In this document: one piece after another, positions 11,340 through 21,512 of the stretch
Layout of the letters: each line of letters begins with the position of its first letter
How positions within the stretch are numbered: position 1 is the first letter of the stretch
Origin: Notamacropus eugenii
Lineage: Eukaryota > Chordata > Mammalia > Diprotodontia > Macropodidae
Assembly: GCF_028372415.1 (NCBI RefSeq)
Contig: NC_092875.1
Span: forward strand, 186,071,022 to 186,135,021
DNA: 64,000 nucleotides
Direction of reading: 5' to 3'
The notes under the pieces: model-generated
Told to the model about the DNA's origin: nothing
Databases searched by the model: none
What the model saw: the letters and a program-made list of their open reading frames with translations, nothing else
Made by a program: the position numbers and the translations under genes

Positions 11340-12124
11340 CAGGTACACATCATTTTATTGGGTTTTGCTTTGTTGCATTTTTTAAAACAAATTGAAGATT
11401 TGTGGCAACTCTGGATTGATCAAGTCTTTCCGCACCTTTTTGTCCCAATAGCATGTACTCACAACTTGTCTCTGTGTTACATATTGGTAATACAATATTT
11501 CAGACTTTTTCATTATTATTAAATCTGTTATATGATCTGTGATTAGTGATCTTTATTATAATTATTTTGGGATGCCATGAACCCACCCATATAAGACAGG
11601 GAACTTGATAGATAAACATTGTATATGTTCTTACTGCTCCACCAACCATCTGTTTTCCCTTTCTCTTCCTCTCCTTAGGTCTCCTTATTCCCTGAAATAC
11701 AACAATATTGAAATCATATCAATGAATATCCTACAGTGGTCTCTACATGTTCAAAAGAAAGGAAGGATTAATGGATGCAGCAAACTTCCTTGTTGTCTTA
11801 TCTTAAGAAATTACAATAGCCACCCCAACCTTCAGCTTTCTCAGCAGCTATTAACACTGAAACAAGCAAAAAATATTAGGACTAGCTGAAGGCTCAGATG
11901 ATGGTTAACATTTTTTTTTTTTTTACTAATAAGGTATTTTAAAATTAAGGTATGCACATTTTTAGGCATAAAGCTATTGCATACTTAATGTAATACAGGA
12001 TAGTGTAGACATAACTTTAATATGCTTATGGAAACCAAAACATTCACGTGAATTGCTTTATTCTGAACTTGCTTTATTGTTGTGGTATGGAACTGAACTG
12101 ACCATATCTTCAAAGGTATGCCTG
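11340..12124 (+). mobile_element. Tigger (pogo-type) DNA transposon, internally deleted
   Basis: The right end, read inward on the minus strand, begins 'caggcatacctttgaagata', closely matching the Tigger1 terminal inverted repeat. The left end is an eroded inverted partner ('caggtacacatcattttatt'). The subterminal text ('cctgaaatacaacaatattg'; 'aagctattgcatacttaatg') also matches Tigger1. Only the first dozen or so and last roughly 45 transposase codons remain: about 11780-11895 encodes an eroded '...TSLLSYFKKLPQPPQPS' to 'LAEGSDD' C-terminus. The start codon position (about 11737) reads GTG. The expected TA duplication is not preserved on either side. At 785 bp it is far shorter than the roughly 2.4-kb autonomous Tigger1, so it is a deletion derivative. 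Confidence 0.85.
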
Positions 12125-12430
12125 CAGTATCATTTAACCCCTAGATGTGTAGTAACCCAAAGGGTCTTCCAAATATCCATTCTCAGAGACATGCGCAGGA
12201 GTGACAGAACAAACTGGGTGCCCTAGGGTTGAGCCTGCACTAGCCAAGATTTTAAGAGGATGATTTCCCCCACCCTTCTGAATTTGGATGGGTGGTGAAG
12301 AGCAGATCTCATTAAAGGACATCAAGATGCAGCAGCAGTCACAGTTGGTTAAGGAATGTACTCAGGCTCCCAATATTAATAAAAACTACAAGAACAACAA
12401 CTATAAAACCCCCTTAGACATGGTGCTTTA
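12125..12430. other. No recognisable feature
   Basis: No gene or named repeat seen between the Tigger element and the MIR cluster. Confidence 0.4.
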
Positions 12431-12830
12431 TGAATTATAAAGCTCTTGACACGCATTATCTCATCCAATACAACGACTTTGTGAAGTAATCACTACTTTG
12501 CATATTTTATAGAGGCCGGATGATACAGTAGAAAAATTATTATATTTGAAATAAAAAATATAGTTTCGTATCTTGGTTTTACTACTTATTCTCTATGGTG
12601 CCTTAGGCAGGTCTCTTAACCTTTTCTGGAGTTCAGTTTCCTCAATGCCAAAATGTGAAGTTAGACCAGGTGGTCTCTTTTATGTACGAATCTGTGAGAT
12701 CAGAGACCCAAGGCACAGAAACTTGCCTGAGGCCACAGAGCGATGGAGTAAGGAGTTAAAGGCAGGTCTTCTGACCTCATAGCCAGTGCTTTCTGCACTC
12801 TGTTAGGGCTGCCTTATGTAGTACTGAGGA
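12430..12830 (-). mobile_element. MIR-type SINE pair (antisense copy split by a sense copy)
   Basis: An antisense MIR-like element begins near 12430 ('attatctcatccaatacaac') and resumes near 12705-12830 ('ggcaggtcttctgacctcat'). Between them, about 12510-12690, a sense MIR-like copy reads 'ccttaggcaggtctcttaac' and 'tcagtttcctcaatgccaaa'. Both are old and diverged. Confidence 0.5.
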
Positions 12831-13390
12831 GATACAGACCACTGGACTGGATTGATGACAGCTGAATACTGACACAGCACCTGGGAAAGGCAGACAAATG
12901 AGGTGAGCTGAAAAAAAGCAGCCACAAGCAGAGTATGCCAGAAAAGACTTAAAGGACATGTCGAAGCCAGACTGCGAAGGAGGCACTGTGCCTCCGGGAT
13001 GGCACAAAATGACAGCGGATGACAGATCAACTTGACGTGTAGTAGTCGGAGGGAGATGGAGACTATTTTTGACGAATGGCATCAAGGCAAATGCTGCTTG
13101 GTAATCAGCACCTGCAGTCACAAATTAGAATCTGGACTCTCCTTATACCCAGCATGAAAGGAACCCTTTTGGGTTATGAAGCTTTTCAACTGTTTTTCAA
13201 ATAATCATTGACAATAGATTTGATTGATTGATAATCATTGATATCAGCTTGAACTTCAAGGAAACAAAAATAAGACAAAAATTTTAAAAAGTGACCCAGT
13301 GAGCACCTGTAAATGTTAAAAAAATTCTGTTTCCTTTAAATCATATTAATACTATAGAACTTTACAAATCTATAAAAAGTTTTTTTTACC
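12830..13390. other. No recognisable feature
   Basis: Moderately GC-rich by local standards, with no recognised repeat. A 114-codon minus-strand frame (12777-13121) has no family signature and is not called. Confidence 0.4.
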
Positions 13391-13394
13391 ATAT

Positions 13395-13660
13395 AACATG
13401 CTAGTGAGGTAGGTACATAGGTATTATCTCAATTTTACAGATGAATAAACCAAGGCTCTGGGATATCAAATGACTTGATTCCTAGAGTCATGTAGTTAAT
13501 AAATGGTGGGACCTGAATGAATGGAAAAGTATTTATCAGGTTTCTACTCTGTGGCTACAGATACAAAGGAAAAGACAGTCCCTTCCCTGAAAGATCTTAA
13601 CTCTATTAGAATTTGAACCTAGGTCTCTTGGCTGCAAGTCCCAATGATACTGTCTCTTTG
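13395..13660 (-). mobile_element. MIR-type SINE, antisense
   Basis: The core 'ttttacagatgaataaacca' and 'atgacttgattcctagagtc' are MIR core blocks in reverse. The right half is poorly preserved. Confidence 0.45.
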
Positions 13661-13687
13661 GATTTGAGGGAAATACTGAGTTTGTCG

Positions 13688-14040
13688 CTGTCCTGTCATT
13701 TCAGTTTTGTCTAAATCTTCATGACCTTATTTGAGGTTTTCATGGCAGAGATACTGGAGTAGTTTGCCATTTCCTTCTCCAATTTATTTTACAGATGAGA
13801 CAGCCCTCCCTCACTCAAAACAAAGTCAAGTACAAGTCATGTCATTATTTCTCTGATGGCATCATCTTCTTTGGCAATGAAGGACTAACACACACAGATG
13901 AGGAAACTGAGGCAAACTGGGTTAAGTGACTTGCCTAGGGTTACACAGCTAGTAAGTTTCTGAAGTCAGATTTGAACTCATGAAGGTAAGTCTTCTTGAC
14001 TTCAGACCCAATACTGTATCCAGTACACAACTTAGCTGCC
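13688..14040 (-). mobile_element. MAR1-type marsupial CORE-SINE split by another SINE
   Basis: The order is 'tgaggttttcatggcagaga', 'ttgccatttccttctccaat', 'ttttacagatgaga', the insertion at 13801-13893, then 'gaggaaactgaggcaaactg', 'agggttacacagctagtaag' and the tRNA-like head in reverse ending 'cttagctgccc'. This is a full MAR1-type unit. The sense strand would start at the tRNA-like head near 14040. Confidence 0.8.
13801..13893 (+). mobile_element. RTE-tailed SINE nested in MAR1
   Basis: The 93-bp insert contains 'aagtcatgtcattatttctc' and ends in the tail 'gcaatgaaggactaacacac'. The flanking direct repeat 'acagatgag' occurs at 13791-13799 and 13894-13902, so it inserted into the MAR1 core. 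It is 5'-truncated compared with the copy at 20.87 kb. Confidence 0.7.
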
Positions 14041-14199
14041 CTAAATACTGAGTTAGGGAAAGATATATGAATATACCATGTGAATATTAGTGATCATGTG
14101 CAGAGCTAAAGGGAAAAAATGCAGGATTAAAAAAATTGGTTGCAGTACTGTAAAATTGTCCATTTATTTTCTTTGCTGTTTATGCATTAAATTTCTTTG

Positions 14200-14900
14200 C
14201 TGTACCATTAAGGAAGATCTTATGACTGCTTCTTAATCTGGCATTTTTCCTGCAGCTCCTGCACCTGTTCAATAGCATGGGTGACACACATCCTTGCATT
14301 TGTGATGGTTAGACTGTATTTGAGGGTAATTTCTTCCACCTCAGGTTCATCTGCTTGTATCTCAATTAACTCAACACGCTGAGGAAATAGAGCTGGAGTC
14401 TCTCAGCAGGCTATAGGTAGACTCATTAAGCTTGGTAATAATCATATGTCTTTGTGAAGATTCATTAGCTGCTCTGCCTCTTATAGTATCTGTAGTTAGG
14501 CAGACACATCTCTCTGACAGTGAAAAGGCAAGAGGCATATCTGGTTGAAATCAAGGCTCCCTTGATTTTGGTTCTGACTCAGGAGGAATCCTGAACATCA
14601 TAGGCCAGAAGATACAGAGGACCGTGAATGTATCCAGGAGAAACCCTACAAAAGTATTCAGGGATGCTCTCTACAGTGAGACTGCTTCCCCAAAATGCTC
14701 CAAATTGGCAATGAGCATAGAGGTGGGGGCCACTGTGAAGCACATTCCCCCAGCTGAGATGCCCATAACTCTCCTGCTTTGCTACTCTCTGAAAACACTT
14801 CATGTAGTTGAAAATCTCACTAAAAACCAGGCAGTCTTGTTAACAGGGAAGATAATTTCAAGGGAGAAAAACCTGACTCCATTGCAACTGATGTGATTTT
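14200..14900 (-). pseudogene. Possible unidentified pseudogene-like segment
   Basis: On the minus strand an open stretch reads from about 14830 ('LVFSEIFNYMKCFQRVAKQE') through 14580, with upstream codons before the first Met also open. Farther down (14410-14230) another frame reads 'VEEITLKYSLTITNARMCVT' and then 'HAIEQVQELQEKCQ', which has the look of a protein C-terminus. I do not recognise the family. It could be a decayed processed gene copy with frameshifts, or chance. There is no poly-A tract or target-site duplication that I can point to. Confidence 0.25.
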
Positions 14901-15267
14901 TACCTGCTGTGCCATCATTTGATTAACTACTCTCCTACTTCAGCATGATGGAGAGGAAAAGTACCCAGGTTTGGGGAAAGTGTTCGAACCACTCAGTGCT
15001 GTCCAATAGCAGCATAAAAGTTTTTCTCTTTTTGTGATTTATGTGTGTACGTGTGTATGTGCGTCTCAGTGGATATAATGATATTAGTACTTTGTGTGGG
15101 CAGCCTTCCTCTTACAAATGAATTTTTGAGACAAAACCTTTTGGTGAGTCAGACCCTATTTTCCCATAAAAGCAAATATTATAAAAGGTGACTGGATTCC
15201 AGGATAGCACACAAAACTCAAAGTTCTTCACTAAACTTCTACTCTGATATCTCATTGTGGCCTAGAG

Positions 15268-15335
15268 GTGACTACACACACACACATACACATGTATACA
15301 CATATATACATATATACACATTAAAATATTTATGT
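15268..15335. repeat. (CA)n/(TA)n microsatellite
   Basis: About 70 bp of CA and TA repeats. Confidence 0.85.
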
Positions 15336-15339
15336 ATTT

Positions 15340-15430
15340 TAAATTAAGCTTTTATTTTTCAATGAACAAAAGCCTTCTTTCTCTCCCTACAATCTTTCCC
15401 TACCATTAGGGAAGAAAAAGAAAAAGAAAA
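15340..15430 (-). mobile_element. L1 3'-end fragment, antisense
   Basis: 'ttttatttttcaatgaacaa' followed by a pyrimidine-rich block is the reversed L1-type tail also seen at 7.74 kb. Confidence 0.4.
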
Positions 15431-15819
15431 CCCTTGAAACAAATATGCAGAGTTGACTTCTGGGTCATGTGAACAAGTTGGAGGAGTAGACATTTTCTGT
15501 AATCTCTGTGACCTCTTAAATCTCTCAAAACAGAAATTATGTGTCAGAGATGAAGTAACTTCAGCTGTCCCCTGATCTGGAATAGAATCCAGAATCCAAA
15601 AGGAGCCTAAAATATTTTTTAAAAAATGAACTGACTCTGTCTAACCTCTCCCCTACCTCCCATGCTACCAGCATTGAGGCTGCACTAAAAAGTCCAAGGA
15701 CCTGACACGGAGATCTAAACAAAACTCAGCTTCAAGCTCCCTGGTTCCCCTCCTTTCCAGGCTGTGGAAGTTTGCTCAGCCACAAAAGACAGCCAGCAAT
15801 CCTTCTAATTCATTAATTA

Positions 15820-15925
15820 ATTGGTTTATTTATTTGTTTTATTTTTGATTTATGGAATAAAATAAGCATTTCCATGACAGTATAATAAAGAAAAAGATTG
15901 CATATGAAACTGCAAATCTTCTAAA
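15820..15925. repeat. Interspersed repeat shared with 54.38-54.53 kb
   Basis: The block around 'aataaaataagcatttccat' and 'gattgcatatgaaactgcaa' is clearly related to 54400-54470 ('gataaaatgaacatttccac', 'gattgtacatgaaacttcaa'). I recognise the pair as repeat-derived but cannot name the family. Confidence 0.5.
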
Positions 15926-16229
15926 AAGCCAGCTAGGGGGCCACAAGCTATAGCACCAGTACTGAGAAGCTCTGAACTGCCGGTGGTGGGATGGACAGCC
16001 CCTTAGCACCCGAGTGGTGATGGGCCAGTGAAATGAGAACCGGAGGAAGCTGGATGGGACACCACGATAGGATACTGTGTGTGTGTGTGTGTGGGGGGGA
16101 AGGTCTGTAGAATTGGGGGAAGGAAGCTGTGTAGAATTCCACTAAGCCTGAAAAAGCATAATGTCTAAATGAGATCAGTTCTGACTACCCAAAAGTCACC
16201 TGGGGCAGAAATCTAGGCTGGTGAACTAT

Positions 16230-18420
16230 GAATTACCTAGCATGAAAGGAGGCTGACTTGCTTTGAGATCCAGCCTCCAGTGAAACCCCCTTCAGAGGGG
16301 GCAGAATCAGAAAGTGAATAGGAGAAAACCAGGAAGGAAAAAAAGGACCAAAATTACCAAAAATTTCAGGAAAAAGAAAACTCAAGAAAATAAAACCATA
16401 AACAGATAAATTAACAGGAAAAACAATAACAACAGTAGGAAATATGGTCTCCATATCTAGTAAATAATTTCAGGCATCTATGAATATATGATACAAGACA
16501 AAGGAAAATGATCCAGCACTTGATGAGACAGAGGACCCTGTGGAATGTGGGGGAAATATGGAACCATAACACATTGTTCCTGAGTAGTTCAAAAGAGAAA
16601 TGAGAATTCTGCAAGTATGATTGCCTGAGCAGCAAAAATAGTGGGCAGAACAGAAAAATAGAATTCTGTGATGACCACTCTCAGCGAAGAAACAATAGAG
16701 GACAACAGATTGTCGATGCAAATATACTCAATATAAAAATATATCTAGAAGAGAAGCAAAAAGGAACTACATTAGAAAAAAAATATGTTTACTATGTGAG
16801 CAAAATATACTGATTTTGAAAACAAGGTGTGTGGAGATAGCCAAAGGATCGCAGGTCTCCCAGAAGAACACGATAGGACAAAAAACCTTAACACCACGAT
16901 GCAGGAAATAATCAAAGAGAACTTCCCAGAACTTCTGCACACGGAGAACAAAATATCATTTGAAAAAATTCATAGATCACTTCCAGAGAATAAAGCAGCA
17001 ACTTAACCCAAGGCTGCAAACTCTAAGACACATAGTGGTTAAAATTGAATGATTCCATTAAAAAATCAGAAGTTCTGCAAATTATCAGGAGAAAGACCTT
17101 CAAATACAAAGGAAAGGAAATTCTAATAATGCAAGACTATTCTGCACCCACCAGAAAATGTAAGAAGAAATGTAATAATGTTTTGAAGAGCCAAAGAGCT
17201 CAGGATGCAGCCCAGGATGACCTACCCTGCAAATCTGAGTTTAACTATAAATGAAAAAATATGTTTCAATAAATTGAAACAATATTTTCAGCAATTAATG
17301 CACTATCTTTAGCAATTAAAATGTTATCTTTAGCAGTTTCAGGCTATAAAGTAAATCCTCAAAAATCAACAGCATTTTTTAGATAACAACAAAATACAGG
17401 AAGCAACAATATAAAGGGAAATTCCATTCTAAATAATCCCCAAATGCATAAAATATCTGAGAACTGGCCTACCAAAAATCCTATGGTGGTTCAATTCCAA
17501 AGTGCTCCTTAAGAAATAATTAGCAACTTAAATGACTGGAAGAATATTTGGAGCTCATGGTGAGGTTGTGCCAATATTAAAAAAAAAGACAATACTATCA
17601 AAATTAATTTATACTTTTAATGCTATGCTAATCAAATTACCAAAGTAGTACTTTTTTAGAACTTGATAAAATAATAACAATTCATTTGGAAAAACAAAAC
17701 ATCTAGAATATTAAGGAAAATGATGAAAAGAAGTAGGGGTGAAGGTGAAATGGTACTTCGAGGCCTCAAACTACATTATAAAGCAGAAGTCATCCAAACT
17801 GGTTGGTATTGGTTAAAAAAATGAAGAAATGGACAATGGACATACCAGACAAGGGAAAATCAGAAACAACAGAACTCAATAGCCCAGGGTTTGATTAAGT
17901 GGAAAACATAAATTATCCAGGAAAAATCACATATGCTGTTAAGCAAAACGAATTCCTCCGTTGGCTATGTCCAAAACCAGTATTCTCTCTCTTGAGTCCA
18001 TCCCCTGTGTATCTGGGGGTAGGTGGCATTGTTCACCATCAGTCCTTTGGAATTGTGATTGGTCATTTACATCTTTCAAAACTGTTTGTTTGGTTGATGC
18101 TTTTGTTACTGAATAAATTGTGCCCCCAAAGAAAATAACTACGTATATGCTGTTTGACCCACCAGTAGTAGGTCTGTATCCGCCCCAAAATAATCAAAGG
18201 AAGAGGGGGAAAACTCTTTATATGCACAAAAGTATTTAAAGCAGATCTTTTTGTAATGGTAAAGAATTAGCAGCTGAAGGTGGGTCCATCAATTGGGGAA
18301 TGACTAACGCAATTGTGACTTGTGAATGTAAGAATAATTTTGTGCCACCAGAAATGAAAAAAAGAACTCTGGATTCTAAAAGGCTATATCAAGAGAATAC
18401 AAGGTCTGGTAAGCTCATTT
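16230..18420 (+). mobile_element. Old L1 with ORF1 joined to the end of ORF2
   Basis: ORF1 text (16.82-17.26 kb) is followed directly by the ORF2 thumb region: about 17342-17378 encodes 'GYKVNPQKSTAFF', and 17650-17830 encodes an eroded '...IHLEKQNI..IKENDEKK' to 'LHYKAEVIQTGWYW' block. The 3' UTR runs to about 18420. Endonuclease and most of the reverse transcriptase are missing. The segment 17910-18130 is antisense-type L1 tail text and looks like a secondary insertion. The 5' limit is uncertain. Confidence 0.6.
16820..17260 (+). pseudogene. L1 ORF1 remnant
   Basis: About 16895-16990 encodes 'MQEIIKENFPELLHTENKIS' and then 'FEKIHRSLPEN', matching the ORF1 block 'KENCPEILEPEGKISIQGIHRSPPE' found in the HAL1 at 60.6 kb. 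The 69-codon frame at 17045-17254 continues as 'EVLQIIRRKTFKYKGKEILI', the RRM-like RNA-binding part. ORF1p normally coats L1 RNA. Stops and frameshifts make this copy non-coding. Confidence 0.7.
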
Positions 18421-18424
18421 CAAG

Positions 18425-18856
18425 TGGAAATGTTCTGAGTGTGGTCCCAGTGACAGATAGTGTCTCTTGTGAGTGAGCACTCACATGGTGGTCAGAAGAA
18501 GTGATACAAGGATGCTCTCAAGGTGTCTCTTAACAACTTTGAAACTGTTTGTATGACATGGGAGGCACTAGTACAGGACTATCCCACATGGCATACCCTC
18601 ATCAGAGAAGGTTCTGTCCTATAGGAGCAAAGCAAAGTTGAAGTAGCTCAAAAGAAACATGAGATGCATAAATTTAAAAAATCCCCCCTGAATTTTCCCA
18701 GGGACCATTCATGCCTGACTTGTGATAGAGCATTCCGAGCTCATATTGGTCTGATCAGCCACAGTCAGACACATTGCAATTTCACTCTAACATAATGATG
18801 TCATTTTAATTCTCTTCAAGAATGAAGGACAACAACAACAACAACAACAACAAAAA
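18425..18856 (+). mobile_element. RTE-like LINE 3' end
   Basis: About 18508-18795 encodes, with one stop, a LINE C-terminus: 'RYKDALKVSLNNFE' and 'TWEALVQDYPTWHTLIREGS', then a CX2C...HX3-4H zinc-finger-like motif 'CLTCDRAFRAHIGLISHSQ'. Such a finger is common at the C-terminus of some non-LTR retrotransposon polyproteins; assignment to the RTE clade is my inference. The element ends 'gaatgaaggacaac' followed by (AAC)n. That tail is identical to the tail of the SINEs at 9.4, 13.8, 18.9 and 20.9 kb. Confidence 0.65.
18829..18853. repeat. (CAA)n tail
   Basis: Short AAC/CAA repeat that forms the 3' tail of the RTE-like LINE. Confidence 0.8.
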
Positions 18857-18929
18857 AAAAAGAATGAAGGACAACAACCAACCAACCAAGTGACTCTTGC
18901 CCAAAGTTCCAGTCTAACAAAATTCAGAA

Positions 18930-19075
18930 TGGTTGTGGTGTGGTTTATCCTTCATTCTGGAAGAGGACCAAGGATATCAGGAGGGTGATGTCTTGACTTG
19001 CAAGGGAATTGGATTTATATGAGGCAGGACTGGGTTACCAGGATGACCCCCCAGGTGATGAATTGTTTAAGTCAC
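18930..19075 (-). mobile_element. RTE-tailed SINE, antisense
   Basis: Reads 'ttatccttcattctggaaga' and 'ggtgatgtcttgacttgcaa', the reversed tail and body of the same SINE family as 9421-9566. Confidence 0.65.
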
Positions 19076-19309
19076 AGCTATCATCTTCAAAGGTATGGAG
19101 ACTTCATATACACTAAGGAAATTAAGGAAAAAGTGTAATGAATTCCAAACTTTTAAGAAAAAATGCATTCCAAGTCAGAATTGGAGAGGCTAGGAAAACT
19201 GATTTGGAAACTACTGACCGCCAAGAAGGAAACATGATGGTTTGGGAAATGCTTCTTATTCTTGGAGCATAGGGGAACTTTCCCCAACTCCCACCCCAAT
19301 ATCTAGTAT

Positions 19310-19835
19310 GGTGTTTATTTGGCTTGAGTATTGCCTGTGACCTTCTCACTCTAGAACATGCCCACGCTCTACGGCTTTTCATCTTTGAACTTGACTTCAG
19401 TCTCACTGCCCTACAGCTCCCATCTCCCATTGCTGAGTTCTCAGAACCTCCCCTGGGTGTTTGGCCAATCACTCCTAATTCTCCTGTCTCTGCTTTTGAA
19501 TCTCCAGATTTCATCACCATACTTCAATTTCCTTTCCACCCTGTATGTTTCCTCATTACCTGGGACATTCTCCTCCTGCAGTTCCTTCTCTATTGGTGAG
19601 TTCCTCCTGGAATTTTCATTTTGAGGAGGAGCCCCAGGACTGTCATCTGTCATTCCTCTCTTGGTTCTGCTTCTTATTCTCCAGATATCACTTCTATGTT
19701 CCTTTGCAGGTACCTCCCTCTCTTTCCCCCATTAGAATATAAATTCCTTGAGGCTATCTTTTTGTTTGTATTGTATCCCCAGTGCTTAGTATGGTTCCTG
19801 GCACATAGTAAAGCTGAATAAATGCCTGAAGGCTG
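19310..19835 (+). mobile_element. L2-type LINE 3' end
   Basis: A pyrimidine-rich stretch ends with 'ataaattccttgaggctatc', 'ttgtatccccagtgcttagt' and 'cctggcacatagtaaagctg aataaatg'-type text, the standard L2-type 3' end. Upstream similarity is weaker, so the left boundary is approximate. The long frames here are shadows. Confidence 0.55.
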
Positions 19836-19964
19836 ACTCAACATATGTGGGTTATTTGTATGTAATGAGTGCATGCTTTAAAAAAAATAAAATGGGTCCC
19901 ATGACCTCAGTGGTATGGGAAAGATAAGAAATTCCTTGGATCAATATGGACTGGCACTTAACTC

Positions 19965-20165
19965 TGCAACTTTGAGTTGTCTCGGACTAGGAGATTAAGT
20001 GACTCTCCCAGGGTCAAATGCAGGATTTGAACCCAGGGCTTTCCTGATTGTGAGACAGCCTGGCATAGCAGAGAGAGCACTGGTTTCAAAATCAGAAAAG
20101 CTCACATTTAAACCCTTCATTTGACACATGCTAGCTGTGTGACCCTGGGCATGATGGAGTACAGA
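19965..20165 (+). mobile_element. MIR-type SINE remnants
   Basis: An antisense core piece ('ttaagtgactctcccagggt') is followed by a sense tRNA-like head ('gagagagcactggtttcaaa') and core ('gctagctgtgtgaccctggg'). Confidence 0.5.
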
Positions 20166-20322
20166 CTCTGGGAACCTCCTTGAACTCTTCTAGAATTTTC
20201 CCACTTAGTCTGGTTTTTCATCTCAAATCTGTCACCCTTAATTTAGCCTGGTGGTCCATTGTCTGTTACCTCTGGATTGCCTCACCTCCTTCCCACCCTA
20301 GCCCTCCATTGTCTGTTAGAAA

Positions 20323-20381
20323 GAATCTTTTTCTTTCTTTCTTTCTTTCTTCCTTCCTTCCTTCCTTCCTTTCTTTCTTTC

Positions 20382-20445
<64 letters not shown>

Positions 20446-20585
20446 TCCTTCCTTCCTTCCTTCCTTCCTTCCTTCCTTCCTTCCTTCCTTCCTTCCTTCC
20501 TTCCTTCCTTCCTTCCTTCTTTCTTTCTCTCTCTCTCTCTCTCTTTCTCTCTCTGTCTCTCCCTCCCTCCCTTCCTTTCTTCCTT
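20323..20585. repeat. (TTTC)n / (TTCC)n / (TC)n pyrimidine tract
   Basis: More than 250 bp of almost uninterrupted pyrimidines on the plus strand, passing from TTTC to TTCC and then TC units. The open frames on both strands (Ser/Leu/Phe/Pro or Lys/Glu/Arg rich) are artefacts of the repeat. Confidence 0.97.
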
Positions 20586-20867
20586 GTCTTCCCTGAAATC
20601 TTAGACCCAGTGCACTCTGAAGTCCATACATTGAACAACAATGGGTCCCTGTCCAAGCTCCTCTCAGTGGCTGTTTTTTGAAACCTCCTGGTTTAGAGTC
20701 AACGTCAATAGTAAGTTTCTCTTTGAAACAACAGCCTTGAGGCTACTGCCTCTGCAAGTGTGATTTATTTATTTATTTACTTTTTCTTTCTATTTAAAAG
20801 GGCCATCCCTCTGACTACTTTTTAAAGAGGCCTATTCACTGCATGGGCATTACCTCACTTTAAGTGA

Positions 20868-21098
20868 GTACCTGAAAAGGCCTTAGCCTAAAAGGCCAAG
20901 GTCTCCCATTGCACCCTGAGCCATCTCCAGTCATCCTGATGAATATCTGCCACTGGATCCAGATGGCACATGAGGAGAAAGTGAGGCTAGTGACCTTGCA
21001 CAGCCTTCCTCATTCAAAACAAAGCCAAGTGCAAGTCATGTCATCATTTCTCTAATGTCATGGTCCTCCTTTGAAAATGAAGGACAAACATAACCATT
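20868..21098 (+). mobile_element. RTE-tailed SINE, near full length
   Basis: The longest copy here. It starts near 'aaaggccttagcctaaaagg', contains 'catctccagtcatcctgatg' and 'gcaagtcatgtcatcatttc', and ends 'aaatgaaggacaaacataac'. No coding capacity. Confidence 0.75.
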
Positions 21099-21101
21099 AT
21101 C

Positions 21102-21512
21102 TGTTATGTCCTGATTACCTCCAACTGTTTCCCTGCCTTGATCACATCGAAGTGCCACACTTTTGGTTCTGACTCCTCCTTAAGACCTTCCCTAAACCCC
21201 TCCTCCCATCACCCCAGACAGCTAGACCACCCCTCAGATCCTTCCCACAGTCTTTCTGTGTATAAGATCCTTCTTGTCTCCATGAAGATGCCCAGATTCA
21301 ATCTGGCTCAGGTTTAGTCTAGCTCAGATTCTATCTGGCCTGCTTGTTAATACAGGCATCCCAAATGGGAAGCTTCTTAAGACTCAACGCAATATGGAGG
21401 ATCTTAAATAAACTTTGTTTTACTTTGACTGAAAGAAGGCTTGGGTCGAATTCATTCAGACAGGGCCCGGCTTGGTGGTATTTTGGGATCCCAACCACCC
21501 CAAACTTCAACA
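21102..21512 (+). mobile_element. Putative solo LTR of an endogenous retrovirus
   Basis: The segment begins TG and ends CA, is about 410 bp long, and has a polyadenylation signal AATAAA at 21407-21412 followed by a G/T-rich block, which is the R-U5 layout. It starts just after the SINE at 20868-21098. I do not see a clear 4-6 bp target-site duplication. No gag, pol or env sequence adjoins it. A solo LTR formed by recombination is the likeliest reading. Confidence 0.5.

Noticed and set aside
19122..19520. 132-codon minus-strand frame
   Set aside because: Falls largely inside a pyrimidine-rich L2-type segment. Competing open frames exist on the other strand.
20180..20681. Several frames of 120-140 codons on both strands
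   Set aside because: Translation of the TTTC/TTCC/TC tract. Low complexity and strand-symmetric.
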